From Pseudomonas sp. Gutcm_11s (GTDB lineage: Bacteria; Pseudomonadota; Gammaproteobacteria; Pseudomonadales; Pseudomonadaceae), in contig NZ_JAQSUW010000013.1 of assembly GCF_028649395.1 (NCBI RefSeq), forward strand, positions 62,001-126,000: DNA of 64,000 nt, given 5' to 3'. The notes under the pieces were generated by a model. The model did no database searches and had not been told where the DNA came from. It saw only the letters and a list, made by a program, of their open reading frames with translations. Positions 55,226 through 64,000 of the stretch are shown one piece after another. A program made the position numbers and the translations under genes. The number at the start of each line of letters is the position of its first letter. Positions within the stretch are counted from its first letter, which is position 1.

Positions 55226-57049
55226 ATGCATCCCCGCGTTCTCGAAGTCACCGAGCGCCTGATCGAGCGCAGCCGCGCCACCCGTCAGCGCTACCTGGCG
55301 ATGATCGCCGCGGCCGCCGATCAGGGGCCGCAGCGCGGCAAGCTGCAGTGCGCCAATTTCGCCCACGGCGTGGCCGGCTGCAGCGGTGCGGACAAGCAGA
55401 CCCTGCGCCTGCCCGATGCGGCCAACGTGGCCATCGTCACCGCCTACAACGACATGCTCTCGGCCCATCAGCCCTATGAGGACTACCCGCAACGGATCAA
55501 GGCGGCGCTGCACGAGGTCGGCTCGGTTGGTCAGGTCGCCGGTGGGGTTCCGGCCATGTGCGATGGGGTGACCCAGGGCGAGCCAGGCATGGAGATCGGC
55601 ATCGCCAGCCGCGAGACCATCGCCATGGGTACCGCCGTGGCGCTGTCGCACAACATGTTCGATGCCGCGCTGTGCCTGGGTGTGTGCGACAAGATCGTCC
55701 CCGGCCTGCTGATCGGCGCGCTGCGCTTCGGCCATCTGCCCATGCTGTTCGTGCCGGCCGGGCCGATGCCCTCGGGCCTGTCGAACAAAGAGAAGGCCGA
55801 GGTGCGCGAGCGCTTCGCCGAGGGCAAGGCCAGCCGCGACGAGCTGCTCGCCTCGGAGATGGCCGCCTATCACAGCCCCGGCACCTGTACCTTCTACGGC
55901 ACCGCCAACACCAACCAGATGCTGATGGAGATCATGGGCCTGCACCTGCCGGGCGCCTCCTTCGTCAACCCGAACACGCCGCTGCGCGATGCCCTGACCC
56001 GCGAGGCAGCGCAGCAGGTGACCCGTCTGACCCGTCAGGGCGGGCAGTTCCTGCCGCTGGCGCAGATCGTCGACGAGCGCTGCCTGATCAACGCCGTGGT
56101 GGCCCTGCACGCCACCGGCGGCTCGACCAACCACACCCTGCACCTGCCAGCCATCGCCCAGGCCGCCGGCATCCAGCTGACCTGGCAGGACATGGCTGAG
56201 CTGTCCGAGGTGGTGCCGACCCTGGCCCACGTCTATCCCAACGGCAAGGCCGACATCAATCACTTCCACGCCGCCGGCGGTACCGCCGTGCTGATCCGCG
56301 AGCTGCTGGCCGCCGGCCTGCTGCACGAGGATGTCGCCACCGTCGCCGGCCAGGGCCTGCGGCGCTATACCCAGGAACCGTTCCTCGACGGCGATACCCT
56401 GGTCTGGCGCGAAGGTGCGGCCGCCAGCCTGGACGAGAGCATCCTGCGCCCGGTGGCGCGGCCGTTCTCGCCGGAAGGTGGCCTGCGCCTGCTCGACGGC
56501 AACCTCGGTCGTGGGGTGATGAAGCTCTCGGCCGTGGCCCCCGAGCGTCATGTGATCGAGGCGCCAGCGCGGGTGTTTCATGACCAGCAGGCGCTGGCCG
56601 ATGCCTTCCAGGCCGGCGAGCTGGACCGCGACTTCGTCGCCGTGGTGCGCTTCCAGGGCCCACGCTGCAACGGCATGCCCGAGCTGCACAAGCTCACCCC
56701 ATTCCTCGGCGTGCTGCAGGATCGTGGCTATAAGGTGGCGCTGGTCACCGACGGGCGCATGTCCGGTGCCTCCGGCAAGATTCCGGCGGCCATCCATGTC
56801 TGCCCCGAGGCCTTTGATGGCGGCCCGCTGGCGCGGGTGCGCGACGGCGACCCGATCCGTGTCGATGGCCGTACCGGCGAGCTGCGCGTGCTGGTGGATG
56901 CCGGCGAGTTCGCCGTGCGCGAGGCCGTGGCGCCGCCACCGACGCAGATCGGTACCGGGCGTGAACTGTTCGCCTTCATGCGCGCCAGCTTCAGCACGGC
57001 GGAAGAGGGTGCCAGCGCCTTCACTGCCAGCCTGGCGGCCTTGCGATGA
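55226..57049 (+). CDS. edd: Phosphogluconate dehydratase
   Basis: The 607-residue protein is of the IlvD/Edd family: [55 protein letters not shown] and [15 protein letters not shown]. Length matches Edd rather than dihydroxyacid dehydratase. It converts 6-phosphogluconate to KDPG in the Entner-Doudoroff pathway and carries an iron-sulfur cluster. GAGGAG precedes the ATG. It overlaps pgl by four bases. The glk, gltR and eda genes that often follow edd or pgl in pseudomonads are not here. Confidence 0.95.
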   Translation: MHPRVLEVTERLIERSRATRQRYLAMIAAAADQGPQRGKLQCANFAHGVAGCSGADKQTLRLPDAANVAIVTAYNDMLSAHQPYEDYPQRIKAALHEVGSVGQVAGGVPAMCDGVTQGEPGMEIGIASRETIAMGTAVALSHNMFDAALCLGVCDKIVPGLLIGALRFGHLPMLFVPAGPMPSGLSNKEKAEVRERFAEGKASRDELLASEMAAYHSPGTCTFYGTANTNQMLMEIMGLHLPGASFVNPNTPLRDALTREAAQQVTRLTRQGGQFLPLAQIVDERCLINAVVALHATGGSTNHTLHLPAIAQAAGIQLTWQDMAELSEVVPTLAHVYPNGKADINHFHAAGGTAVLIRELLAAGLLHEDVATVAGQGLRRYTQEPFLDGDTLVWREGAAASLDESILRPVARPFSPEGGLRLLDGNLGRGVMKLSAVAPERHVIEAPARVFHDQQALADAFQAGELDRDFVAVVRFQGPRCNGMPELHKLTPFLGVLQDRGYKVALVTDGRMSGASGKIPAAIHVCPEAFDGGPLARVRDGDPIRVDGRTGELRVLVDAGEFAVREAVAPPPTQIGTGRELFAFMRASFSTAEEGASAFTASLAALR

Positions 57050-57759
57050 GTCTTGCCTCGCTGCAGATGCCGCTTGGTGTGACGGGCTATCAGTACGAGG
57101 CCGCAGCTCAGTTGGCCGAGGGCCTGGCGCTACGGGTGGCCGAGGCTCTGCGCGTGGCGATCAGCGAGCGTGGCAGGGCGCTGCTGGTGGTTTCCGGCGG
57201 GCGCAGCCCGGTGGCCTTCTTCGAACAGCTGGCGCAGCAGGCGCTGCCGTGGAAGCAGGTGCAGGTCGGCCTGGCCGACGAGCGCTGGGTCCCGCTCGAC
57301 GATCCCGCCAGCAACGAGGCGCTGGTGCGCCAGCACCTGTTGCAGGGCGCGGCGGCCGAGGCCTGCATGATCGGCCTCTATCGTCCGGCCGAGAGCCTGG
57401 AGCAGGCCGCGCACCTGGCCGACCAGGCCATCGCCAGCCTGCCGGCCATCGATGTGCTGGTGCTGGGCATGGGCGATGACGGCCATACCGCCTCGCTGTT
57501 TCCGCACAGCCCGTTGCTGGACGAGGCGCTGCGCGCGGACTGCCCGCACGCGGTGCTGCCGATGCAGGCGCCCGCTGCGCCGCAGCAGCGCCTGACGCTG
57601 ACCCTGCCGGTTCTGGCTGCCGCGCGCCTGAGCCTGCTGGCGATCCAGGGGCCGGCTAAGCTTGCGACCCTGGCTCGCGCGCTGCAGCCGGGGGCGGCCA
57701 GCGAACTGCCGATTCGTGCATTGCTCAAGGCGCCGCTGCAGCTGCACTGGAGCCCCTGA
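57046..57759 (+). CDS. pgl: 6-phosphogluconolactonase
   Basis: The 237-residue protein has the DevB/Pgl motifs [18 protein letters not shown] (near residue 47), [26 protein letters not shown] and [16 protein letters not shown]. It hydrolyses 6-phosphogluconolactone to 6-phosphogluconate, the substrate of Edd. The ATG overlaps the edd stop (ATGA), so translation is coupled. In P. putida and P. aeruginosa pgl lies in a zwf-pgl-eda operon instead, so the pairing with edd is notable. Confidence 0.94.
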   Translation: MSLASLQMPLGVTGYQYEAAAQLAEGLALRVAEALRVAISERGRALLVVSGGRSPVAFFEQLAQQALPWKQVQVGLADERWVPLDDPASNEALVRQHLLQGAAAEACMIGLYRPAESLEQAAHLADQAIASLPAIDVLVLGMGDDGHTASLFPHSPLLDEALRADCPHAVLPMQAPAAPQQRLTLTLPVLAAARLSLLAIQGPAKLATLARALQPGAASELPIRALLKAPLQLHWSP

Positions 57760-57886
57760 AAATTTTTTCGGCGGCCTGTCGAATTACCAGAACGCGGTGC
57801 GACTAAGGGACAGAACCCTCTGCCAGGGTTCATCAACCAGGCTCGGAGCGCCAACCGGCGCACCCGCCAAAACGAGGAGAAGGACG

Positions 57887-58312
57887 ATGCGTTTCATGGT
57901 GATAGTCAAGGCCACTGCCGATTCGGAAGCCGGTGTGATGCCCAGCGAGGAGCTGCTGGCGGCCATGGGCCAATACAACGAGGAGCTGGTGGCGGCCGGC
58001 GTGATGAAGGCCGGCGAGGGCCTGCACCCGAGCAGCCGTGGTGCCCGCGTTCGCTTCTCCGGCGCCAACCGCAGCGTGGTCGATGGCCCGTTCGCTGAGA
58101 CCAAGGAGCTGATCGCCGGCTTCTGGCTGTGGGAAGTGCCCTCGCTGGCCGAGTGCATCGAGTGGGTCAAGCGTTGCCCCAACCCGATGCCGGGCGACTC
58201 GGAGATCGAGATTCGCCAGATCTTCGAAGCCGAGGACTTCGGCGCCGAGTTCACCCCCGAGCTGCGCGAGCAGGAAGAACGCCTGCGCGCCCAGATCGCC
58301 CGCGAACAGTGA
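57887..58312 (+). CDS. YCII/DGPF-domain protein
   Basis: From the ATG at 57887 (GAGGAGAAGGA upstream) the product is 141 residues. It begins MRFMVIVKATADSEAG and contains VDGPFAETKELIAGFW, the DGPF signature of YCII-related proteins, and a charged C-terminal helix. The family is often encoded with ECF sigma factors, but none is adjacent. No enzymatic activity is established. It forms a two-gene unit with the downstream VOC protein (10 nt). Confidence 0.85.
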   Translation: MRFMVIVKATADSEAGVMPSEELLAAMGQYNEELVAAGVMKAGEGLHPSSRGARVRFSGANRSVVDGPFAETKELIAGFWLWEVPSLAECIEWVKRCPNPMPGDSEIEIRQIFEAEDFGAEFTPELREQEERLRAQIAREQ

Positions 58313-58322
58313 GGAAAGCACG

Positions 58323-58742
58323 ATGAATATCCATGCCTACCTGATCTTCGACGGCCAGTGCGCCGAAGCCTTCCGCTTCTACCAGCAGGTGTTCGGCGGC
58401 GAGCTGATGGTGCTGCCCTTCGGTGACAACCCGGACTGCGGCGAGCTACCCCCCGAGCACCGCGACCGCACCATGCACGCCGGCCTGAATGTCGGCGGCC
58501 AGTTGCTGATGGGCTCGGACACCATGCCTGGAGATCCCTACGACGGGGTCAAGGGCTGCCATATGTCGATCCAGGCCGATGACATGGCGCATGCCGAGCG
58601 CCTCTATCGTGCGCTGGCGGCCCAGGGTTCGGTGCAGATGGAGCTGCAGAAGACCTTCTGGGCCGAGGGCTTCGCCATGCTCACCGACCGCTTCGGCGTG
58701 CCGTGGATGATCAACTTCTCCGGCGCCTGCCAGGAGTCCTGA
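58323..58742 (+). CDS. VOC family protein, PhnB/YjdN-like
   Basis: The 139-residue protein has one vicinal-oxygen-chelate domain of the PhnB type (YLIFDGQCAEAFRFYQQVFGG; LMGSDTMPG; FWAEGFAMLTDRFGVPWMINF). The metal-ligand positions of active glyoxalases are not well kept, as is usual in this subgroup. Its function is unknown. GAGGAAAG precedes the ATG. It is cotranscribed with the DGPF-domain gene. Confidence 0.87.
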   Translation: MNIHAYLIFDGQCAEAFRFYQQVFGGELMVLPFGDNPDCGELPPEHRDRTMHAGLNVGGQLLMGSDTMPGDPYDGVKGCHMSIQADDMAHAERLYRALAAQGSVQMELQKTFWAEGFAMLTDRFGVPWMINFSGACQES

Positions 58743-58817
58743 CGGGCTCCGCTCCCTGCGGATTTCGAGCGGTGGTGCGGTATGCTGGGCGCCCATTCCC
58801 TGCGGCGCCCGTTTTCC

Positions 58818-59231
58818 ATGCTGGTGATCTCCAACAGCGTCCATCTGCCCGACGACGAGGTCGAGCTGACCGCCATCCGCGCCCAGGGCGCGGGCGGGCA
58901 GAACGTCAACAAGGTCTCCAGCGCCGTGCACCTGCGTTTCGACAGCCAGGCCTCGTCGCTGCCGCCGTTCTACAAGGAGCGCCTGCTGGAGCTGCGTGAC
59001 AGCCGCATCACCGAGGGTGGTGTGGTGATCATCAAGGCCCAGCAGTACCGCACCCAGGAACAGAACCGCGCCGACGCCCTGGAACGCCTGGCCGAGCTGA
59101 TCCGCAATGCCGGCAAGACCGAGAAGGCGCGCCGCCCGACCAAGCCGACTCTGGGCTCGAAAAAACGCCGTCTGGAAGGCAAGAGCAAGCGCGGCGCGAT
59201 CAAGGCCGGTCGCGGCAAGGTGGATTTCTAG
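58818..59231 (+). CDS. arfB: Alternative ribosome-rescue factor, peptidyl-tRNA hydrolase ArfB
   Basis: The 137-residue protein has the release-factor motif GAGGQNVNKV with GGQ at residues 26-28, and a basic C-terminal tail (KKRRLEGKSKRGAIKAGRGK) that enters the mRNA channel of stalled ribosomes. This is the ArfB/YaeJ layout. It releases nascent chains from ribosomes without a stop codon. The ribosome site before the ATG at 58818 is weak; an earlier start at 58782 is possible but not like the family's N-terminus. Confidence 0.93.
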   Translation: MLVISNSVHLPDDEVELTAIRAQGAGGQNVNKVSSAVHLRFDSQASSLPPFYKERLLELRDSRITEGGVVIIKAQQYRTQEQNRADALERLAELIRNAGKTEKARRPTKPTLGSKKRRLEGKSKRGAIKAGRGKVDF

Positions 59232-59366
59232 GCCGCACTTCGTCGGCAGCCTGTATAGCCAATTGCTACTGCTCGATTTGCCTGTGTATAAGCGAAGGCA
59301 TGGCGCATCCGGCCATGTCTGGCGGTACGGCGGACGGACCGGTGCCGAGCAACCAGGAGAGCGGCG

Positions 59367-60338
59367 GTGAGTGACACGAATCATGCGGTAACCGACAGCG
59401 CGGTCTACAAGACCCTGCTCGAGTCGACCAAGGCCATCCCCTGGAAGATCGACTGGAAGAGCATGACCTTCGCTTACATCGGCCCGCAGATCGAGCCGTT
59501 GCTGGGCTGGACCCAGCAGAGCTGGATCAGCGCCAACGACTGGGCCGAACGCATCCACGAGGAAGACCGCGAGCGCGTGGTCAATTTTTGTATCGCCCAG
59601 TCGCAGAGCGGCATCGACCATGAGGCCGACTACCGCGCGCTGACCAAGGACGGCGACTACGTGTGGATTCGCGACGTGGTGCATGTGATGCGCGACGCCA
59701 GCGGCGAGACCGAGGCGCTGGTCGGTTTCATGTTCGACATCAGCGAGCGCAAGAAGACCGAGGAGCAGCTGTTGGCCCTGCAGAAGCAGCTGGAGGAGTA
59801 CTCCTACAAGGACGGCCTCACCGGCATCAACAACCGGCGCATGTTCGACTCGATCCTCGATATCGAGTGGGGCAACGCCCAGCGTACGCGCCGGCCGCTG
59901 TCGCTGATCCTGCTGGATATCGATTTCTTCAAGCAGTTCAACGACCACTACGGCCACATCAAGGGCGACGACTGCCTCAAACGCATCGGCCAGGCCCTGC
60001 AGGGCGCAGCGGCCCGCCCGCGTGACTGCGTGGCGCGCTACGGCGGCGAGGAGTTCGTGCTGGTGTTGCCGGAAACCGACGGCGAGTCGGCGAAGAAGAT
60101 CGCCGAGCGTTGCCGCAAGCTGGTGCGCAAGCAGCAGATCGCCCACGAGCAGTCCAACGTGGCACAACTGGTGACCGTCAGCCTGGGCGTCGGCACCATC
60201 ATCCCCGAAGCCCACGACACGCCGCTGGCCTTTATCGAGGCGGTCGACCGCCTGCTCTACCAGGCCAAGCTACAGGGCCGCGATCGTTTGCTGCACGGGC
60301 ACTGTGGCGGTGGCGAAGCTGACGCCTGCCAGGCCTGA
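59367..60338 (+). CDS. PAS-GGDEF diguanylate cyclase
   Basis: The 323-residue soluble protein starts with GTG (AGGAG upstream). A PAS domain with PAC segment (about 15-135; YVWIRDVVHVMRDASGETEALVGF) is joined by a short coiled coil to a GGDEF domain (about 150-315) with the active-site variant YGGEEFVLVLP near residue 225. GGEEF is catalytically competent in known cyclases. An I-site RxxD is not obvious. It is predicted to make cyclic-di-GMP in response to a PAS-bound signal. It has no membrane segments. Confidence 0.9.
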   Translation: MSDTNHAVTDSAVYKTLLESTKAIPWKIDWKSMTFAYIGPQIEPLLGWTQQSWISANDWAERIHEEDRERVVNFCIAQSQSGIDHEADYRALTKDGDYVWIRDVVHVMRDASGETEALVGFMFDISERKKTEEQLLALQKQLEEYSYKDGLTGINNRRMFDSILDIEWGNAQRTRRPLSLILLDIDFFKQFNDHYGHIKGDDCLKRIGQALQGAAARPRDCVARYGGEEFVLVLPETDGESAKKIAERCRKLVRKQQIAHEQSNVAQLVTVSLGVGTIIPEAHDTPLAFIEAVDRLLYQAKLQGRDRLLHGHCGGGEADACQA

Positions 60339-60404
60339 CTGCGCGTATCCTATGTCACCGCTCGGCAGCGAGGCTGCCGGCACCCCCTGTCGCTGGAGAA
60401 AACC

Positions 60405-60761
60405 ATGAGCCTTGCCAAATACCCGGACGTGCTGGATTGCACCGTCTACCGCCCGGACGAGAACGACCCGGACGCCGAGGAGCTGGAGCTGGGCGATGCC
60501 CGCATCGTCATCGAGGGGGCCTTCGAGGCGCCGGACGAGTGGGATGCCGCCGAGCGTGAGGACTACTTCGACGACAGCGATCCGGCCCTGTTCGTGACCG
60601 CACTCATCGAGTGCGAGGCCAAGGCCGACAGCGGCCAGCACTTCATCGCCGAGCCTGGTGACTACGTGGCGGTGGTACGCGGCCTGCAGGTGGAGATGTA
60701 CTACGTCTACGACCGCGCCGACACCAGCTATGTGCTGATCCGCGACGACCAGCTGGACTGA
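60405..60761 (+). CDS. Conserved hypothetical acidic protein
   Basis: The 118-residue protein is strongly acidic (many Asp and Glu), soluble, and without recognised motif. GGAG precedes the ATG at 60405. A likely two-part beta-sheet is suggested by alternating hydrophobics at ARIVIEGAF and YVAVVRGLQVEMYYVY. I recall similar short proteins in other pseudomonads but no function. A terminator follows directly. Confidence 0.7.
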   Translation: MSLAKYPDVLDCTVYRPDENDPDAEELELGDARIVIEGAFEAPDEWDAAEREDYFDDSDPALFVTALIECEAKADSGQHFIAEPGDYVAVVRGLQVEMYYVYDRADTSYVLIRDDQLD

Positions 60762-60773
60762 TCGCGCTGAGCA

Positions 60774-60804
60774 AGAAAAACGCCGCCCTCGGGCGGCGTT
60801 TTCG
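60774..60804. terminator. Bidirectional terminator between 60405-60761 and phhC
   Basis: AAAAA, CGCCGCCC (60781-60788), GGGCGGCG (60791-60798), then TTTTCG. The A-tract and T-tract suit termination of both convergent transcripts. Confidence 0.8.
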
Positions 60805-60805
60805 T

Positions 60806-62005
60806 TCAGGCCTGGCAGACCCTGGCGATGGCGGCGGCGAGGTAGTCGAGGCGCTCTTCGCTCATGCCCGCGACGCTGGCGCGACCACTGCTGACCAGGT
60901 AGATGCTGAACTCGTTGCGCAGCCGCGCCACCTGCTCGGCTGTCAGCCCGGTGTAGGAGAACATGCCGCGCTGCTGCGCCACATGGGCGAGGCGCTCGTC
61001 CAGACCGTGCGGGCGCAGCGCCGCCACCAGGCCGCTGCGCAGGCTGGCCACGCGCTGGCGCATGGCGTCGACTTCCTCGGCCCACAGGGTCTTCAGTTCG
61101 GCGTCGCCAAGAATCTGTGCCACCACTGCGGCGCCGTGGGACGGTGGTGTCGACCACAGGTTGCGGGCGAGGAAGGCCAGCTGGCTGCGAATGTCGATCA
61201 GCTTCTCGGCGTTCTCCGCGCGCACGATCAGCGCGCCGGTGCGCTCGCGGTACAGGCCGAAGTTCTTCGAGCAGGAGCTGGTCACCAGCAGTTCCGGCAG
61301 CTCGGCGGCGAACAGGCGCACGGCCCAGGCGTCCTCGTCGAGGCCGTCGCCGAAGCCCTGGTAGGCGAAGTCGATCAGCGGCAGCAGCTCGCGCGCTTTG
61401 ACCACCTCCAGCACGCGTTGCCAGTCCTGCTGGCTGAGGTCGAAGCCGGTGGGGTTGTGGCAGCAGGCGTGCAGCAGCACTACGTCACCGGCCGGCACAC
61501 GTTGCAGTGCGTCGAGCATGGCGTCGACGTCCAGGCGGTTGTCGGCGCCGACGTAGGGATAGTGCTCCACGCGTAGGCCGCAGGTGGCGAAGATGCTTTC
61601 GTGGATCGGCCAGGTCGGGTTGCTCAGCCAGATGGCGCGGCCCGGCAGGTTGCGCGCGACGAACTCGCCGGCCAGGCGCAGGGCGCCGGTGCCGCCGGGC
61701 GTCTGGGTGGCGCCGGCCAGCTGGTCGGCGAGCAGGGCATTGCCGGCGTCGAAGGTCAGCGCCAGCAGGCGCTCGCCGAACTCTGGCGCGCCATGGCCAC
61801 CGATATAGGTCTTGGTCGCTTCCGTCTCCAGCAGGCGCTGCTCGGCCAACTTCACGGCGCGCGGGATGGGCGTTAGCCCGGAGGCGTCCTTGTACACGCC
61901 CACTCCGAGGTCCAGCTTGGCCGGGTTGCTGTCGATCCGGTAGGCGTCGAGCAGGCCGAGGATCGGATCGCCCGGCACCCGGCCGATGGCGGCGAAGTGG
62001 CTCAC
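60806..62005 (-). CDS. phhC: Aromatic amino acid aminotransferase
   Basis: From the GTG at 62005, which overlaps the phhB stop (GTGA), the product is 399 residues. It is an aspartate-aminotransferase-type enzyme: [35 protein letters not shown] and the PLP lysine in [14 protein letters not shown] (about residue 247), with RASVAGM near the end. As the third gene after phhA and phhB it is PhhC, which transaminates tyrosine to 4-hydroxyphenylpyruvate. A longer frame would lie over phhB. Confidence 0.92.
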   Translation of the reverse strand: MSHFAAIGRVPGDPILGLLDAYRIDSNPAKLDLGVGVYKDASGLTPIPRAVKLAEQRLLETEATKTYIGGHGAPEFGERLLALTFDAGNALLADQLAGATQTPGGTGALRLAGEFVARNLPGRAIWLSNPTWPIHESIFATCGLRVEHYPYVGADNRLDVDAMLDALQRVPAGDVVLLHACCHNPTGFDLSQQDWQRVLEVVKARELLPLIDFAYQGFGDGLDEDAWAVRLFAAELPELLVTSSCSKNFGLYRERTGALIVRAENAEKLIDIRSQLAFLARNLWSTPPSHGAAVVAQILGDAELKTLWAEEVDAMRQRVASLRSGLVAALRPHGLDERLAHVAQQRGMFSYTGLTAEQVARLRNEFSIYLVSSGRASVAGMSEERLDYLAAAIARVCQA

Positions 62006-62355
62006 TTGCGGCCCTCGGCGCTGGCGGCCAACACGTCGGTGCGCGCGGCCATGATGAAGTCGTTGCGGTGCAGGCCCTTCATCTCGTGGCTCCACCAGGT
62101 AACGGTGACCTTGCCCCATTCGGTGAGCAGGGCCGGGTGGTGGCCGACTTCCTCGGCGATGGCGCCGACCGCGTTGGTGAAGGCCAGGGCATGGCGGAAG
62201 TTCTTGAACAGGTAGACGCGCTCCAGCTCCATGTGGCCGTCGCGGGTCTCGATGTTCCAGTCCGGAATCTCGCGGATCAGCGTCGCCAGCTCCTCATCGG
62301 AGACGTGGGGCGCGTCGGCGCGGCAGGCTTCGCATTGGGCTTGGGCGAGGGACAT
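62002..62355 (-). CDS. phhB: Pterin-4a-carbinolamine dehydratase
   Basis: The 117-residue protein has the DCoH/PCD pattern: [63 protein letters not shown], with the catalytic histidines in GHHP and THE/SHE positions. It recycles the pterin cofactor of phenylalanine hydroxylase. AGGAG precedes the ATG. It is 72 nt after phhA and overlaps phhC. Confidence 0.94.
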   Translation of the reverse strand: MSLAQAQCEACRADAPHVSDEELATLIREIPDWNIETRDGHMELERVYLFKNFRHALAFTNAVGAIAEEVGHHPALLTEWGKVTVTWWSHEMKGLHRNDFIMAARTDVLAASAEGRK

Positions 62356-62427
62356 TCTGGGCTCCTGCAGTGAGGTCTTGAGGGTAGAGGGGGAAAGCGT
62401 AGGACGGGTTCCGCCTGATTAGCCGGC

Positions 62428-63213
62428 TCACGCCGCCTTGGGCGGGAATTTCGGGGCGTGCAGGCCCAGCGCCGTGGCGCGTTGCACCATGCCCATGATG
62501 TCCTGGTGGGCCAGTTCGAACAGGCTCTTGAGCTGCGGCAGGACGAAATACAGCGGCTGCAGGATATCGATGCGGTAGGGCGTGCGCATCGCCTCCAGCG
62601 GGTCGAAGACCTGGTGCTCGGGCTCGTCGGACAGGCTGTAGACCGTCTCCTTCGGCGAGGAGAGGATGCCGCCGCCGTAGATGCGCCGGCCTTGCGGGGT
62701 ATCGACCAGGCCGAATTCGATGGTCATCCAGTACAGCCGCGCCAGGTACACGCGCTGCTCCTTGCTCGCGGCCAGGCCGAGCTTGCCGTAGGTGTGGGTG
62801 AATTCGGCGAACCAGGGGTTGGTCAGCAGCGGGCAGTGGCCGAAGATCTCGTGGAAGATGTCTGGCTCCTGCAGGTAGTCCAGTTCTTCCGGGGTGCGGA
62901 TGAAGGTGGCGACCGGGAAGCGCTTGCTGGCCAGCAGCTCGAAGAAAGTCTGGAAGGGAATCAGCGCCGGCACCCGCGCCACCTGCCAGCCAGTGGTGGT
63001 GCCGAGCACCTTGTTGATCTCACCGAGCTGGGGGATGCGCTCGCTGGGCAGGCCGAGCTGTTCGATGCCATCGAAGTACTCCTGGCAGGCGCGGCCTTCG
63101 AGCACCTTCATCTGCCGGCTGATCAGGGTGTTCCACACCTGATGCTCGGTGTCCGAATAGTGGATGAAGCCGTTTTCGTCCGGTTGCCGGGCCACGTACT
63201 GCGTGGTTTTCAT
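62428..63213 (-). CDS. phhA: Phenylalanine 4-hydroxylase
   Basis: The 261-residue protein is a bacterial single-domain aromatic amino acid hydroxylase. Iron ligands are seen in PDIFHEIFGHCPLL (two His) and in WMTIEFGLV (Glu). It makes tyrosine from phenylalanine using a tetrahydropterin. GAGGAGG precedes the ATG. A sigma-54-like promoter and a PhhR box lie upstream, divergent from phhR. Confidence 0.95.
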   Translation of the reverse strand: MKTTQYVARQPDENGFIHYSDTEHQVWNTLISRQMKVLEGRACQEYFDGIEQLGLPSERIPQLGEINKVLGTTTGWQVARVPALIPFQTFFELLASKRFPVATFIRTPEELDYLQEPDIFHEIFGHCPLLTNPWFAEFTHTYGKLGLAASKEQRVYLARLYWMTIEFGLVDTPQGRRIYGGGILSSPKETVYSLSDEPEHQVFDPLEAMRTPYRIDILQPLYFVLPQLKSLFELAHQDIMGMVQRATALGLHAPKFPPKAA

Positions 63214-63258
63214 CGAGCCTCCTCATCTGCGGTGCAGGCCGCGGAGTGTTGTTGTGTT

Positions 63259-63272
63259 GCCTTAGCAGTACC
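63259..63272 (-). promoter_or_regulatory. Sigma-54-type promoter for phhABC
   Basis: On the minus strand the sequence GGTACTGCTAAGGC has the GG-N10-GC spacing of -24/-12 promoters, with GGTAC fitting GGYAC. Transcription would start about 35 nt before the phhA ATG. phhABC is known to be controlled by PhhR with sigma-54 in P. aeruginosa. Confidence 0.55.
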
Positions 63273-63334
63273 GCAGATAGGCGGGCAGGGCAGCAGGCGA
63301 GGGGGGCGGGAGAGGGCTTCTGGTGGGTCTCTGT

Positions 63335-63352
63335 TGTAAATAAAACATTACG
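63335..63352. promoter_or_regulatory. PhhR/TyrR box upstream of phhA
   Basis: TGTAAATAAAACATTACG matches TGTAAA-N6-TTTACA at 10 of 12 positions. Its centre is about 96 nt upstream of the predicted sigma-54 start, a normal distance for an activator site. Confidence 0.6.
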
Positions 63353-63483
63353 AATGCGTGCAGGCGCTCCGGTGTCGCCTTGCTGGAGTCCGTTGGTGTC
63401 ACATATTCTTGACGAAAAACAACGGCCGCCTTGCGAAAAAATGGCCGTGACCCAGCCCATAACAACGATCAGGGTCGATTACC

Positions 63484-64000
63484 GTGCGAATCAAAGTCCA
63501 TTGCCAGAACCGTGTCGGCATCCTGCGCGACATCCTCGAGCTGCTGGTCGACTACGGCATCAACGTCGCCCGTGGCGAAGTCGGCGGCGAGCAGGGCAAC
63601 GCCATCTACCTGCATTGCCCGAACCTCATCAATCTGCAGTTCCAGGCCCTGCGCCCGAAGCTGGAGGCCATCTCCGGCGTGTTCGGCGTCAAGCGTGTCG
63701 GCCTGATGCCCAGCGAGCGTCGCCACCTGGAGCTCAACGCGCTGCTCGGCGCGCTGGACTTCCCGGTGCTGTCCATTGACATGGGCGGCAGCATCGTCGC
63801 CGCCAACCGCAGCGCCGCCCAGCTGCTCGGTGTGCGCGTGGACGAGGTGCCGGGCATGGCGCTGTCGCGCTACATCGACGACTTCGACCTGCCCGAGCTG
63901 GTGCGTGCCAACAAGTCGCGGGTCAACGGCCTGCGGGTCAAGGTGAAGGGCGATGTGTTCCTCGCCGATATCGCGCCGCTGCAGTCCGAACATGACGAGA
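63484..64000 (+). CDS. phhR: PhhR, TyrR-like activator of aromatic catabolism (5' part)
   Basis: The frame opens at GTG 63484 and runs off the right edge after 172 codons. The N-terminus MRIKVHCQNRVGILRDILEL is an ACT-type ligand domain (about 1-75), and a PAS domain follows (about 78-150; LDFPVLSIDMGGSIVAANRSAAQLLG). This is the TyrR/PhhR layout; the AAA+ and helix-turn-helix domains must lie outside the window. It is divergent from phhABC, whose promoter region carries the expected box. Effectors are aromatic amino acids. Confidence 0.92.
   Translation, partial: MRIKVHCQNRVGILRDILELLVDYGINVARGEVGGEQGNAIYLHCPNLINLQFQALRPKLEAISGVFGVKRVGLMPSERRHLELNALLGALDFPVLSIDMGGSIVAANRSAAQLLGVRVDEVPGMALSRYIDDFDLPELVRANKSRVNGLRVKVKGDVFLADIAPLQSEHDE

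Overview
The window looks like a chromosome segment from a Pseudomonas-type gammaproteobacterium. It has high GC, dense genes with strong GC3 bias, an N-acetylglutaminylglutamine amide (NAGGN) osmolyte operon followed by a YheU-type gene, polyphosphate:AMP phosphotransferase, MnmC, CcoG, Entner-Doudoroff genes and a phhABC/phhR locus. The species cannot be fixed from sequence alone. The homogentisate operon has the short-HmgA, Vibrio-like layout rather than the P. putida/P. aeruginosa type.

Layout. 0-0.9 kb: 5' part of a tubulin/FtsZ-superfamily gene running off the left edge. 1.3-3.6 kb: MFS transporter, small conserved genes, YnfA, YheU. 3.6-11.2 kb: a 7TMR-DISM hybrid histidine kinase and the NAGGN operon (amidotransferase, GNAT/ATP-grasp synthetase, M42 peptidase). 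11.3-12.8 kb: TauE exporter plus persulfide-dioxygenase-like hydrolase. 13-25.3 kb: housekeeping genes (MnmC, Pap, FumC, flavodoxin-fold reductase, BolA, TrhO, a DsbA-like protein, an ABC exporter, a TorF porin). 25.6-35.5 kb: membrane coiled-coil protein, MocR regulator, CcoG, an orphan RTX protein, a PAS-GGDEF-EAL protein, a quinone oxidoreductase and an AraC regulator. 35.8-39.9 kb: tyrosine degradation operon hpd-hmgA-fahA-maiA. 40-46.5 kb: an accessory stretch of visibly lower GC with lipoproteins, a degraded Lrp fragment, a receiver-only response regulator, a double-domain KaiC-like ATPase, a frameshifted lipoprotein gene, a DUF4239 membrane protein and interspersed repeats. 46.5-52.3 kb: Lrp regulator, fused indolepyruvate:ferredoxin oxidoreductase and an AroP-type permease. 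52.4-60.8 kb: chemoreceptor, membrane hydrolase, edd-pgl, DGPF/VOC pair, ArfB, a diguanylate cyclase. 60.8-64 kb: phhC-phhB-phhA and divergent phhR (cut by the right edge).

How genes work together. Much of 35-64 kb serves aromatic amino acid use. AroP would import Phe/Tyr/Trp, PhhA/PhhB hydroxylate Phe to Tyr, PhhC transaminates, Hpd/HmgA/FahA/MaiA degrade 4-hydroxyphenylpyruvate to fumarate and acetoacetate, and the indolepyruvate oxidoreductase handles aryl-pyruvates. A good TyrR/PhhR-type box and a sigma-54-like promoter sit before phhA, and weaker boxes sit before hpd. The most unusual loci are the tubulin-like gene, the KaiC-like/receiver pair in the accessory stretch, the poly-C frameshifted lipoprotein and the Lrp remnant at the accessory border. 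No rRNA, tRNA, CRISPR array or intact insertion sequence was seen.
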